From positions 372,001 through 436,000 of the forward strand of contig NZ_CP025422.1 of NCBI RefSeq assembly GCF_002848265.1: 64,000 nt of DNA. Reading direction: 5' to 3'. Positions 17,076 through 25,700 of this stretch are shown here, one piece after another. This stretch comes from Zhihengliuella sp. ISTPL4. GTDB lineage: Bacteria > Actinomycetota > Actinomycetes > Actinomycetales > Microbacteriaceae. The notes below the pieces were generated by a model. It saw only the letters and a list, made by a program, of their open reading frames with translations, searched no databases and was not told where the DNA came from. A program made the position numbers and the translations under genes. How positions within the stretch are numbered: the stretch's first letter is position 1; the number at the start of each line of letters is the position of its first letter.

Positions 17076-17159
17076 ACGTAAAGGATGAGAGGCCCGAACC
17101 GCTAGCCCCGGACGCCGCTCGCGCGTAGACTGGAGGGCACCATACCCGAGGGGGACGAG

Positions 17160-17534
17160 ATGCCACTCTCCGAACAGGAGCAACGTCTGCTCGACGAGAT
17201 GGAACGCCATCTCCTGCACAATGACGCCGACGTCGTGAGCGCGCCGTCGGGTGACCGCACGCTCAGCTATCGCAACCTCGTCTATGGCGCTCTCCTCCTG
17301 CTCGCCGGCGTCGGCGGACTGGTCGTCGGCGTCATCCTCGGAGACATCTGGGGCATCGTGGTCGGCGTGATCGGCTTCGCAGCGATGCTCGGCGGAGTGA
17401 TGCTGGCCGTCACCCCCGTGCGACGAACCGGGCCGGCCGAAGCGCGGACCCGACCTGTTCCGAAGCGGCAGGACTCCTCTTCCTTCATGGACCGCATGAA
17501 CGACCGATGGGATCGGCGCCAGGACGGTCACTGA
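17160..17534 (+). CDS. DUF3040 membrane protein
   Basis: This 124-residue protein begins MPLSEQEQRLLDEMERHL, the signature of DUF3040, a small actinobacterial membrane family (Rv2169c type). Two TM segments follow (LVYGALLLLAGVGGLVVGVI and GIVVGVIGFAAMLGGVMLAV), then a basic, charged C-terminal tail. It is conserved just upstream of mraZ in many actinobacteria, hinting at an envelope role, but none is established. GAGGGGGA precedes the ATG. It ends at a strong terminator, so it is not part of the dcw transcript. Confidence 0.85.
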   Translation: MPLSEQEQRLLDEMERHLLHNDADVVSAPSGDRTLSYRNLVYGALLLLAGVGGLVVGVILGDIWGIVVGVIGFAAMLGGVMLAVTPVRRTGPAEARTRPVPKRQDSSSFMDRMNDRWDRRQDGH

Positions 17535-17553
17535 CCCCTCCCTTTCCCTCCAC

Positions 17554-17591
17554 CACGAAGCCCGGATGCTGAGCATCCGGGCTTTTTCGTG
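17554..17591 (+). terminator. Rho-independent terminator after DUF3040
   Basis: AGCCCGGATGCT (17559-17570) and AGCATCCGGGCT (17572-17583) form a perfect stem followed by TTTTTCGTG. It is the most classical terminator in the window. Confidence 0.85.
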
Positions 17592-17618
17592 TCCGGGGTG
17601 CGCGGGCCGCCGCCTTTC

Positions 17619-17656
17619 CTCCACTGGGCCTCCACGCACGCTCCACCGTCCTCCAC
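17619..17656 (-). promoter_or_regulatory. Upstream MraZ-box cluster (inverted orientation, four copies)
   Basis: CTCCAC, the complement of the GTGGAG box, occurs at 17619, 17630, 17641 and 17651, with 11-, 11- and 10-base periods that keep one face of the helix. It faces the three-box cluster nearer mraZ. A lone extra CTCCAC is at 17548. Confidence 0.55.
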
Positions 17657-17728
17657 CCCGGAATCACGGGGATCTCTTGCGTGTGTTTCCCCTCCTCGGG
17701 CGCGATAGCCTGGATTGACCGTAGGAAT

Positions 17729-17754
17729 GTGGAGGAAAGTGGAGTAAAGTGGGG
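17729..17754 (+). promoter_or_regulatory. MraZ operator (three direct boxes)
   Basis: GTGGAG at 17729, GTGGAG at 17739 and GTGGGG at 17749 recur every 10 bases, 41 bases before the mraZ start. This is the layout of MraZ operators, in which MraZ represses its own dcw promoter. TTGACC (17715-17720) and TAAAGT (17745-17750) flank or overlap the boxes, but their 24-base spacing leaves the exact promoter unresolved. Confidence 0.75.
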
Positions 17755-17794
17755 CGCACCTCGAGTTGGCCGGACGGAGAGGGGGTGATGGCCG

Positions 17795-18226
17795 ATGCTG
17801 CTGGGCACGCACTCACCGAAGCTGGACGACAAGGGTCGCGTCATCCTCCCCGCGAAGTTCCGCGAGGACCTGGGCGGCGGCGTCGTCGTCACCCGGGGGC
17901 AGGAGCGCTGCCTCTACGTCTTCAGCACGGCCGAGTTCGAGGCGATGCACGAGCGGATCCGTCAGGCGCCGCTCGCCAACAAGCAGGCGCGTGACTTCAT
18001 GCGCATGTTCCTCTCCGGTGCCAGTGCGGAGATGCCCGACAGCCAGAACCGCATCACCATCCCCGCCCACCTGCGTCAGTACGCGGGTCTTCAGAAGGAG
18101 CTCGTCGTGACCGGAGTCGGCGCCCACGCCGAGATCTGGGACGCGGAGAGCTGGAACGCCTACCTCGCCGCCGGCGAGGAGTCCTACGCCGAGCTGGAGC
18201 AGGAGGTGATTCCCGGACTGTTCTGA
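17795..18226 (+). CDS. mraZ: Transcriptional regulator MraZ
   Basis: This 143-residue protein has two AbrB-like (SpoVT) domains: [20 protein letters not shown] at the N-terminus, and [18 protein letters not shown] about 65 residues later. MraZ forms ring-shaped oligomers that bind tandem boxes in the dcw promoter. The boxes just upstream imply autoregulation of the whole cluster. ATG start with GGAGAGGGGG upstream. First gene of the division cluster. Confidence 0.95.
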   Translation: MLLGTHSPKLDDKGRVILPAKFREDLGGGVVVTRGQERCLYVFSTAEFEAMHERIRQAPLANKQARDFMRMFLSGASAEMPDSQNRITIPAHLRQYAGLQKELVVTGVGAHAEIWDAESWNAYLAAGEESYAELEQEVIPGLF

Positions 18227-18329
18227 CCACGGCTGTGATGCCCCGCCGCTCCCGCCCCGACACACTTCCCCGGTGCCGGGTCGAGAAGCGGAGGGGGATC
18301 AGAGCCGAAGGTCGGACCCGAGAGAGATC

Positions 18330-19268
18330 ATGAACCTCCGCGACATCCACACCCCCGTCCTGCTCGACCGTTGTGTCGAGCTCCTCGCGCCCGCCCTCCA
18401 GGAGGACGGCGCCGTGCTCGTCGACGCCACCCTCGGCATGGGCGGACACTCGGAGGCACTGCTCGAGCGGTTCCCCGGTATCCGGCTGATCGGTCTCGAC
18501 CGCGACACCGACGCCCTGCGGATCGCGGGCGAGCGGCTCGCGCGGTTCCGCGACCGGGTCACGCTCGTCCACACGGTCTACGACGAGATCGGACTGCACG
18601 CCCAGGGTGCCGCCGGGATCCTGTTCGACCTGGGCGTCTCGTCCCTGCAGCTCGATGAGGCCGAGCGCGGCTTCGCGTACTCCAAGGACGCCCCGCTCGA
18701 CATGCGGATGGACCAGACGAAGGGCATCACCGCCGCGGAGGTCATCGCCACCTACAGCGAGGGCAACCTGCGACGCATCTTCGAGCGGTACGGAGAGGAG
18801 AAGCTCGCCGGCCGGTACGCGCGCTTCATCATCGAGGCCCGCCAGAAGCAGCCCATCACGCGTTCGGGCGAGCTCGTCGACATCCTCGTCGCCGCCACCC
18901 CTGCCGCGGCCCAGCGATCCGGGCACCCGGCGAAGCGCGTATTCCAGGCTCTCCGCATCGAGGTCAACGCCGAGCTGAACGTGCTCGCGGACGCGATCCC
19001 CTCCGCCATGGACGCCCTCGCGGTCGGCGGCCGCATCGTCGTGATGTCGTACCAGTCCCTCGAGGACCGGCTGGTCAAGCAGGCCTTCGCCGCTGCGTCC
19101 TCCTCGACGGCGCCCGCCGGGTTGCCGGTCGAACTGCCCGAGCACGCCCCCCGATTCCGCATCCTCACCAAGGGAGCGGAACTCGCCGACGACGAAGAGC
19201 GCGCACGCAACCCGCGTGCGATACCGGTGCGCCTGCGCGCCGCCGAGAAGGTGCGGGAGAGCGCATGA
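18330..19268 (+). CDS. rsmH: 16S rRNA (cytosine-1402-N4)-methyltransferase
   Basis: This 312-residue S-adenosylmethionine-dependent enzyme methylates C1402 in the 30S decoding site. Signatures: [13 protein letters not shown] at the start, SAM-binding [14 protein letters not shown] (about 33-46), [12 protein letters not shown] and [14 protein letters not shown]. The ATG at 18330 is chosen over an in-frame ATG at 18273 because [12 protein letters not shown] is the family N-terminus. Its stop overlaps the ftsL start (ATGA). Confidence 0.95.
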   Translation: MNLRDIHTPVLLDRCVELLAPALQEDGAVLVDATLGMGGHSEALLERFPGIRLIGLDRDTDALRIAGERLARFRDRVTLVHTVYDEIGLHAQGAAGILFDLGVSSLQLDEAERGFAYSKDAPLDMRMDQTKGITAAEVIATYSEGNLRRIFERYGEEKLAGRYARFIIEARQKQPITRSGELVDILVAATPAAAQRSGHPAKRVFQALRIEVNAELNVLADAIPSAMDALAVGGRIVVMSYQSLEDRLVKQAFAAASSSTAPAGLPVELPEHAPRFRILTKGAELADDEERARNPRAIPVRLRAAEKVRESA

Positions 19269-19837
19269 GCATGAACGCAGTCCGCAAGCCGACCCTGCCG
19301 CTGCAGCCGGTCGAACCGGAGAAGACGCCAGAGCGCCGCCTCCGGCCGGTGACGGCCCCGGCGCGTCGTCGGAAGCCGAAGCTCGCCTACGCGCTGGTCG
19401 CGCTCGGCGGTGCTCTCGCCATCGGCGCGGCGCAGGTGGGTCTCTCCCTCGCCATCACGCAGGACTCCTTCACTCTCGCGGGACTCACCTCGCAGCAGCG
19501 GGAACTCGACCTCCGCACGGATGCGCTGCAGGAGGAGCTCACGGGGCTGAGCTCCCCGCAGGTGCTCGCCAGCAGCGCCGCTGACCTCGGGATGGTCGTG
19601 GCGGGAGCGCCGTCCTACCTCCGTCTCAGCGACGGCGCCGTGTTCGGCACGGGTGCCGGGGCGGAGGGCGTCTCCACGATCGATCCCCACGGGACCGCCG
19701 CCGTCGGCAACGTCCTCGTCACCGAGGAGACTCCGCCGGCGGAGAACGCGGCGGAGAACACCACCGGCGGCACGTCGCCCGCGCAGAACCTGCCGCCGGC
19801 GATCACCGACGGCCTCCCCAGCCCCACGACCCACTGA
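19265..19837 (+). CDS. ftsL: Cell division protein FtsL-like
   Basis: This 190-residue bitopic membrane protein has a Pro/Arg-rich cytoplasmic tail (1-38), one TM segment (about 39-62, [20 protein letters not shown]) and an extracytoplasmic stretch with a short coiled-coil pattern ([19 protein letters not shown]). The position between rsmH and ftsI and the topology fit FtsL, which with FtsB/FtsQ activates FtsWI. Primary sequence is poorly conserved in this family, so the name rests on context. The C-terminal 70 residues are Gly/Ala/Thr-rich and probably disordered. Confidence 0.75.
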   Translation: MSMNAVRKPTLPLQPVEPEKTPERRLRPVTAPARRRKPKLAYALVALGGALAIGAAQVGLSLAITQDSFTLAGLTSQQRELDLRTDALQEELTGLSSPQVLASSAADLGMVVAGAPSYLRLSDGAVFGTGAGAEGVSTIDPHGTAAVGNVLVTEETPPAENAAENTTGGTSPAQNLPPAITDGLPSPTTH

Positions 19838-19862
19838 CCGCCTCGACCGACGGAGAGATCCC

Positions 19863-21632
19863 ATGACGACACGAGCCACGCGCGGACCGCGGCGACGCAC
19901 CGTCGTCGCACTGGCGGTCATCCTTTCGGTCCTGGTCGCGTTCGTCGTCCGGCTCATCGACATCCAGGTCGTGAGCGCCGACGAGCACGTGAACCAGTCC
20001 CTCGAGCACATCGGCGGCGGCTCGACGATCCCGGGTCAGCGCGGATCGATCGTCGACGCGGAGGGCACGGTCCTCGCGTCGAGCGTCATGGTCTACGACG
20101 CACAGCTCAGCCCGCAGGTCATCAGGCTCACGGAGGAGAAGGATCCGGCGCTGCCGTGGGCCGAGGCCTCCGAGAAGATCGCCGCGATCACCGGGGTGCC
20201 CGGCGAGGAGATCCGCAAGCGCGTCTCCGACGCCCTGGATGCGGACCCGAACAGCCAGTACGCGCCGTTGAAGACCGGACTGAACACCGAGCAGTTCATG
20301 GCTCTCCGCGATCTCGGGCTCGGGTCCTACCTGGCGCTGACGCCCCGCGAGACCCGGGTGTATCCGAACGGCGCTGTGGCGGGAAACGTCTTGGGCTTCC
20401 TCGACAACACGGGGGAGGCCAAGGCCGGCATCGAGCAGTTCGAGGACTCGTGCCTCGCACCGATCAACGGCGAGAAGACGTATCGCAAGGGCAAGGACGG
20501 GGTGGTGATCCCCGGAAGCGAGTCCGTCACGGACGCCGTCGACGGCAGCACCGTGCAGCTCACGATCAACAGCGACCTGCAGTGGTATCTCCAGCAGATG
20601 ATCGGTGAAGAGGCTCAGAAGCAGGGTGCGAAGGGCGGCACGGTGACGGTCGTCGAGGTCGGGACCGGCAAGATCCGCGCCGCCGCCGAGTGGCCGGCGA
20701 TGGACCCGAACGATCTGGACGCCTCGACGCCGGAGACGCGCTACAGCCAGATCTTCCACCGCGACTTCGAGCCGGGCTCGACGTTCAAGGCCATCACGGC
20801 CGCGGCGGCGATGGAGGGGGCAGGCCTCACGCCCTTGAGCACGGTCACGGCCTCGTCGCGCGAGACCTTCCCGAACGGCGCCGTCGTCAACGACGCCTTC
20901 AGTCACCCCGCCTACAACTACACGCTCGCCGGTGGACTGATCGACTCGTCCAACACGGCGCTGTCGAAGTTCGGCACCATGGTCGCCCCTGAGGTCCGCT
21001 ACGACTACCTGCAGCGGTTCGGCGTCGGCGAGAAGACCCTGGACTTCCCCTCCGAGGTGGGCGGCATCCTCCACCCGGTGAGCGACTGGGACAGCCAGTC
21101 GCTGTACACGACGACGTTCGGTCAGTACTTCACGGTGACCGCCCCGCAGCTCGCGGGGGCGTACCAGGCCATCGCGAACGGCGGCGAGAAGATCGACCTG
21201 TCGCTGGTGGAGTCGTGCACGGCACCCGACGGGACGGTCACCGAAAGCGCGAAGCCGAAGCACGAGCAGATCGTGAAGGAGCAGACCGCCGCGGACCTGA
21301 CGCGCATGCTCGAGAACGTGGCCGTGCAGGGCGGCAACGCCGACCGGATCCAGGTCCCCGGCTACCGGGTGACGAGCAAGACCGGTACCGCGCAGGTCTC
21401 CGACGGCAAGGGCGGCTACAAGGCGGGCGTCTACTACACGAGCATGGTGGGCTTCGCTCCGGTCGACGACCCGCAGTACGTCGTCGTGGTCACCCTCGAC
21501 GAGCCGACTAAGGTTGTATCGTCCGCGGCCACCGCTTCCGCCTTCCAGAAGGCGATGACGCAGGTGATGAAAACGTATCGCGTGATGCCGTCCTCTGTCC
21601 CGATGGACGCGCTCCTCCCCAAGTTCGGATAG
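19863..21632 (+). CDS. ftsI: Septal peptidoglycan transpeptidase FtsI (class B PBP)
   Basis: This 589-residue penicillin-binding protein has a short cytoplasmic tail, one TM segment (VVALAVILSVLVAFVVRLID), a PBP-dimer domain beginning near GQRGSIVDAEGTVLA, and a transpeptidase domain. Active-site motifs: STFK (Ser306-Lys309), SSN (362-364) and KTGT (Lys506). It cross-links septal peptidoglycan with FtsW. The ATG at 19863 is preceded by GGAGAG; the longer open frame upstream is a shadow of ftsL. The next gene is murF, with murE missing. Confidence 0.93.
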   Translation: MTTRATRGPRRRTVVALAVILSVLVAFVVRLIDIQVVSADEHVNQSLEHIGGGSTIPGQRGSIVDAEGTVLASSVMVYDAQLSPQVIRLTEEKDPALPWAEASEKIAAITGVPGEEIRKRVSDALDADPNSQYAPLKTGLNTEQFMALRDLGLGSYLALTPRETRVYPNGAVAGNVLGFLDNTGEAKAGIEQFEDSCLAPINGEKTYRKGKDGVVIPGSESVTDAVDGSTVQLTINSDLQWYLQQMIGEEAQKQGAKGGTVTVVEVGTGKIRAAAEWPAMDPNDLDASTPETRYSQIFHRDFEPGSTFKAITAAAAMEGAGLTPLSTVTASSRETFPNGAVVNDAFSHPAYNYTLAGGLIDSSNTALSKFGTMVAPEVRYDYLQRFGVGEKTLDFPSEVGGILHPVSDWDSQSLYTTTFGQYFTVTAPQLAGAYQAIANGGEKIDLSLVESCTAPDGTVTESAKPKHEQIVKEQTAADLTRMLENVAVQGGNADRIQVPGYRVTSKTGTAQVSDGKGGYKAGVYYTSMVGFAPVDDPQYVVVVTLDEPTKVVSSAATASAFQKAMTQVMKTYRVMPSSVPMDALLPKFG

Positions 21633-21659
21633 CCGGCGAGAGCCGCGCATGGAGATGAC

Positions 21660-23072
21660 ATGATCGCCCTGACGCTCGCTGAGATCACCACCGCCATCGG
21701 GGGTGAACTGCGCGTGGCCGGAGAGCACACGCCGGAGACGGTCGTCGACGGCATCGTCGACACCGATTCCCGCACCATGGAGGCGGGGTCCATCTTCGTC
21801 GCCAAGCCCGGAGCGGAGACCGACGGGCACCGCTTCGTCGGTGCTGCCGTCGAGGCCGGAGCGGTGCTGGCGATCGTCGAGCACCCCGTCGATGTCGCCG
21901 TGTCCCAGATCGTCGTGCCGGATGCCGTCGTCGCGCTCGGTGAACTCGCCCGGGCGGTCGTGGCGCGCGTGCGCGCCGGGGGGAACCTGCGCATCGTGGG
22001 GATCACCGGCTCGAACGGCAAGACGACGACCAAGAACTTCCTCGCCCGCATCCTCGAGGACGAGGGCCCGACCGTCGCGCCGGTGAAGTCCTTCAACAAC
22101 GAGGTCGGCGCCCCGGTGACGATGCTCCGGGTCACGCACGACACTCGCTTCCTCGTGAGCGAGTTCGGCGCCGCCGCGCCGGGGAGCATCGCGCGGCTGG
22201 CCGGTCTGGTCGAGCCCGACCTCGTCGTGGTGCTCATGGTCGGCATGGCGCACGCCGGCGGGTTCGGTGGCATCGAGGCGACCGCCAAGGCGAAGTCCGA
22301 GCTCGTGGCTGCCGCCCGTGTCCCCGGAACCGCGGTGCTCAACGCCGATGACGCCCGCGTCTGGGCGATGCGCGAGCTCGCGGAGAGCCGCGGCCTCCGC
22401 GTCGTCGGGTTCGGCCAGTCTGCGGCGGCCGCCGTGCACGCGCGGGAGATCGAGGTCTCGGCGTCCGGCACCCAGTGCACCGTCGAGGTCGCGGGCGAAG
22501 CGCTGCCGTTGCGGCTGCGGGTCCTCGGTGCCCACCACGTCACGAACGCTCTCGCGGCGATCACCGCCGCGGTGGAGCTCGGCGTGGCACCGGCCGACGC
22601 CGTGTCCCGGTTGGAGACGGTCGAGATCGCCGAACGCTGGCGGATGCAGCCGCTCGGCAACGACCGGGTGCGCATCATCAACGATGCGTACAACGCCAGC
22701 CCTGACTCCATGGCGGCTGCGCTGCGGACGCTCGCGCAGATCACCGGACCCGATGAGCGGACGGTCGCCGTCCTCGGTGCGATGAGCGAACTCGGTGAGA
22801 GCGCAGGGGAGGAGCACGACCGGATCGGCCTCCTCGCCGTGCGTCTCAACATCCGCCGTATCGTCGTCGTCGGCCCCGAGGCCCGCCGGCTCTACCTCGC
22901 GGCCGTCAGCGAGGGGTCGTGGGACAGCGAAGCCGTGCATCTGCCGGACCAGGACGCCGCGTTCGAGTACCTCCGCACCGAGCTGCGTGACGGCGACCGG
23001 GTCTTGGTGAAGTCGTCCAACTCCGTGGGCCTCCGGCATCTCGGCGATCGTCTGGGAGAATTGTTCTCGTGA
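21660..23072 (+). CDS. murF: UDP-N-acetylmuramoyl-tripeptide--D-Ala-D-Ala ligase
   Basis: This 470-residue Mur ligase adds D-Ala-D-Ala to UDP-MurNAc-tripeptide. The ATP-binding loop is ITGSNGKTTTKN (Lys121), with an AHAGGFGGIEA segment and INDAYNASPDSM typical of MurF rather than MurE. It is of normal MurF length and is not a MurE-MurF fusion. The gene follows ftsI by 27 bases and its stop overlaps mraY (GTGA). Confidence 0.95.
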   Translation: MIALTLAEITTAIGGELRVAGEHTPETVVDGIVDTDSRTMEAGSIFVAKPGAETDGHRFVGAAVEAGAVLAIVEHPVDVAVSQIVVPDAVVALGELARAVVARVRAGGNLRIVGITGSNGKTTTKNFLARILEDEGPTVAPVKSFNNEVGAPVTMLRVTHDTRFLVSEFGAAAPGSIARLAGLVEPDLVVVLMVGMAHAGGFGGIEATAKAKSELVAAARVPGTAVLNADDARVWAMRELAESRGLRVVGFGQSAAAAVHAREIEVSASGTQCTVEVAGEALPLRLRVLGAHHVTNALAAITAAVELGVAPADAVSRLETVEIAERWRMQPLGNDRVRIINDAYNASPDSMAAALRTLAQITGPDERTVAVLGAMSELGESAGEEHDRIGLLAVRLNIRRIVVVGPEARRLYLAAVSEGSWDSEAVHLPDQDAAFEYLRTELRDGDRVLVKSSNSVGLRHLGDRLGELFS

Positions 23073-24175
23073 GGTCCCTCATCATGGCGGCGGCCATCTC
23101 GCTCGCCTTCACTCTCTTCCTGACTCCCGTCTTCCTCCGGCTCTTCCGGAAGTGGGGCTGGGGGCAGGTCATCCGTACCCCCGAGGCTGCGGGCAACCCG
23201 AGCCACGAGGCCAAGCGCGGCACCCCGACCATGGGCGGAGTCATCTTCATCCTCGGCTCGATCGTCGGCTACTTCACCGGTGTGCTCGTCAGTGGCGAGA
23301 CCCCCGAGCTGTCCGCGATCCTCGTGATCTGGCTCATGGTCGGCTTCGGCGTGGTCGGATTCATCGACGACTACATGAAGGTGCGCAGCCAGCGCAGCCT
23401 CGGCCTGTCCGGCTGGCGAAAGGTGATCGGGCAGCTCATCGTCGTGATCCCGTTCGGGATCGTGGCGCTGAACTTCCCGAACAAGTGGGGGCAGACGCCC
23501 GCCAGCGCCTCGATCTCGCTCTTCCGGGACATCACCTGGCTGAACCTCTTCGCGTTCGGCGTGATCCTCGGCTGGATCCTCTACCTCGCCTGGATCTCGA
23601 TCATCGGGGTCGCGACCTCGAACAGCGTCAACCTCACCGACGGTCTCGACGGCCTCGCCGCCGGCGCCGGCGTCATCGTCGTCGGTGCGTACAGCCTCAT
23701 CGCGTTCTGGCAGTTCAAGCAGCCCTGCATCGGCGGCGACCCCGGCTCGCTCGGCGGCTGCTACGAGGTACGGGACCCGTTCAACCTCGCCGTGATCTCG
23801 GCCTCCTTCGCGGCCAGCCTCATCGGCTTCCTGTGGTGGAACGCCCCCAAGGCCAAGGTCTTCATGGGCGACGTGGGTTCGATGGCGATCGGCGGCGTCA
23901 TCACCGCGATGGCGATCATGACGCGGACCGAACTGCTGCTCCTTATCATCGCCGGAGTCTTCGTGCTCGCCTCCGGATCCGTGATCCTGCAGCGCGCGTA
24001 CTTCAAGATCACCCGCGGCAAGCGGCTGTTCCTCATGAGCCCGTTCCACCACCACCTCGAGATGCGGGGCTGGTCGGAGGTCACGATCGTGGTGCGGATG
24101 TGGATCATCGCGGGACTGCTCGCGGTGTCCGCCGTCGGACTCTTCTACGTCGAATGGCTGACCCGTGTCGGCTGA
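23069..24175 (+). CDS. mraY: Phospho-N-acetylmuramoyl-pentapeptide-transferase
   Basis: This 368-residue polytopic membrane enzyme transfers phospho-MurNAc-pentapeptide to undecaprenyl phosphate, making lipid I. About ten TM segments are visible. Signatures: GTPTMGG (near 50), FIDDYMKVR with the catalytic DD pair, NSVNLTDGLDGLA, KVFMGDVGSMAIGG and MSPFHHHLE. GTG start overlaps the murF stop by four bases, indicating translational coupling. Confidence 0.96.
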   Translation: MRSLIMAAAISLAFTLFLTPVFLRLFRKWGWGQVIRTPEAAGNPSHEAKRGTPTMGGVIFILGSIVGYFTGVLVSGETPELSAILVIWLMVGFGVVGFIDDYMKVRSQRSLGLSGWRKVIGQLIVVIPFGIVALNFPNKWGQTPASASISLFRDITWLNLFAFGVILGWILYLAWISIIGVATSNSVNLTDGLDGLAAGAGVIVVGAYSLIAFWQFKQPCIGGDPGSLGGCYEVRDPFNLAVISASFAASLIGFLWWNAPKAKVFMGDVGSMAIGGVITAMAIMTRTELLLLIIAGVFVLASGSVILQRAYFKITRGKRLFLMSPFHHHLEMRGWSEVTIVVRMWIIAGLLAVSAVGLFYVEWLTRVG

Positions 24176-25700
24176 GCGTCTGGCCGGACTGACGAGCTGG
24201 AACGCCGACTGGCGTGATCTGCGCGTCGCCGTCCTCGGCCTCTCGATGACCGGCTTCTCGGTGGCGGACACGCTCGCCGAGCTCGGCGCCGATGTGCTCG
24301 TGCTCAGCGAATCGGCGGAGGAGGAGTACGCCCGGCTGCTTCCCGTGATCGGCGCCCGCCTGGAGATCGGTCCGATGGACGAGGTGCCCGAGGCGCTGAC
24401 GACATTCGCGCCGGAGGTGGTCATCGCTTCCCCGGGGTTCGCGCCCGCGCATCCCGTCATCCGCTGGGTTCAGGACGCGGGCATCGCCCTCTGGGGCGAC
24501 GTCGAGCTCGCCTGGCGGGTGCGCGACAAGGTGCTCCGCCCGGACGGCACCCCGGCCGACTGGGTGCTGATCACCGGAACCAACGGGAAAACGACCACGA
24601 CCCAGCTGACGGCGACGCTGCTCGTCGCGGGCGGGCTGCGTGCCGCACCGTGCGGCAACATCGGCGTGCCGGTGCTCGACGCAGTCCGTGATCCCGCCGG
24701 CTTCGACACCCTGGTGGTCGAGCTGTCCAGCCACCAGCTCTGGTATCTCGGGCTGTCGCGTCCCGAGGGCGAGCTGTTCCCGCATGCCGCGGTCTGCCTC
24801 AACCTCGCCGACGATCACCTCGTCTGGCACGGGAGCGCGCAGGCCTACCGTGACGCCAAGGCGCTCGTCTATCGCAACACACGGGTCGCCTGCGTCTACA
24901 ACAAGGCGGACGAAGCGACCCGGCGGATGGTCGAGGAGGCCGACGTCGTCGAGGGCGCCCGTGCGATCGGCTTCGACCTCGGCATCCCTGGGCCCAGCGA
25001 CCTCGGGGTGGTGGAGGGCCTGCTGGTCGATCGCGCGTTCCTCGACGATCGGGCCCGCAGCGCCCTGGAGCTGACGACGGTCGCCGATCTCGAAGCCGCA
25101 GGTCTCTCGGCACCGCACATCGTGCAGAACATCCTCGCGGCCAGTGCTCTGGCGCGGTCGCTCGGCGTCGAGCCCGAGGCGATCCACGCGGCGTTGCAGA
25201 CCTTCCGGCTGGACGCGCACCGCATCGAGATCGTGGCCCGGCACGCCGGCATCACCTGGGTCGACGACTCCAAGGCGACGAACCCGCACGCGGCCGCCTC
25301 CTCGCTGCGGGCGTACCCGGGGGCCGTCTGGGTCGTCGGCGGCGACCTCAAGGGCGTCGACATCGCCGAGCTCGTGGCCGATGCGGGCCGGACCGCGCGT
25401 GCCGCGGTCGTCATCGGCGTGGATCGCGCGGCTGTCGTCACGGCATTCGAGCGACACGCGCCGACGGTGCCGGTCTTCCAGGTCGATGCTGGTGACACTG
25501 GACAGGTCATGAACCGCGTCGTGGAGATCGCGGCGGGGATCGTCGACGGGGAGGGCACTGTGCTCCTCGCTCCCGCCGCCGCATCCTTCGACCAGTTCTC
25601 CAGCTACGCGGATCGCGGCCACCGCTTCGCCGAGGCGGTGCGGGAATGGATCGATCGGGGGAGCGCCGATGACGCAGGTGGCTCGCCCTCCGCGTTCTGA
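24165..25700 (+). CDS. murD: UDP-N-acetylmuramoylalanine--D-glutamate ligase
   Basis: This 511-residue Mur ligase adds D-Glu to UDP-MurNAc-L-Ala. It has an N-terminal Rossmann-type domain (RVAVLGLSMTGFSVADTL), the ATP loop ITGTNGKTTTT (Lys142), the central VELSSHQLWY, and a C-terminal domain with WVDDSKATNPHAA. GTG start lies inside the mraY end (11-base overlap). D-Glu is the cross-link site in the type-B peptidoglycan of many Microbacteriaceae (family knowledge). Confidence 0.95.
   Translation: MSAERLAGLTSWNADWRDLRVAVLGLSMTGFSVADTLAELGADVLVLSESAEEEYARLLPVIGARLEIGPMDEVPEALTTFAPEVVIASPGFAPAHPVIRWVQDAGIALWGDVELAWRVRDKVLRPDGTPADWVLITGTNGKTTTTQLTATLLVAGGLRAAPCGNIGVPVLDAVRDPAGFDTLVVELSSHQLWYLGLSRPEGELFPHAAVCLNLADDHLVWHGSAQAYRDAKALVYRNTRVACVYNKADEATRRMVEEADVVEGARAIGFDLGIPGPSDLGVVEGLLVDRAFLDDRARSALELTTVADLEAAGLSAPHIVQNILAASALARSLGVEPEAIHAALQTFRLDAHRIEIVARHAGITWVDDSKATNPHAAASSLRAYPGAVWVVGGDLKGVDIAELVADAGRTARAAVVIGVDRAAVVTAFERHAPTVPVFQVDAGDTGQVMNRVVEIAAGIVDGEGTVLLAPAAASFDQFSSYADRGHRFAEAVREWIDRGSADDAGGSPSAF

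Noticed and set aside
17619..17754. Repeated GTGGAG/CTCCAC units as a CRISPR or tandem repeat
   Set aside because: Units are only 6 bases with 4-5 base gaps, far too short for CRISPR, and their place before mraZ explains them as MraZ boxes.
19803..23039. 1078-codon minus-strand open frame under ftsI-murF
   Set aside because: It spans two complete plus-strand genes, has no recognisable motif, and follows third-position GC bias of the sense strand.
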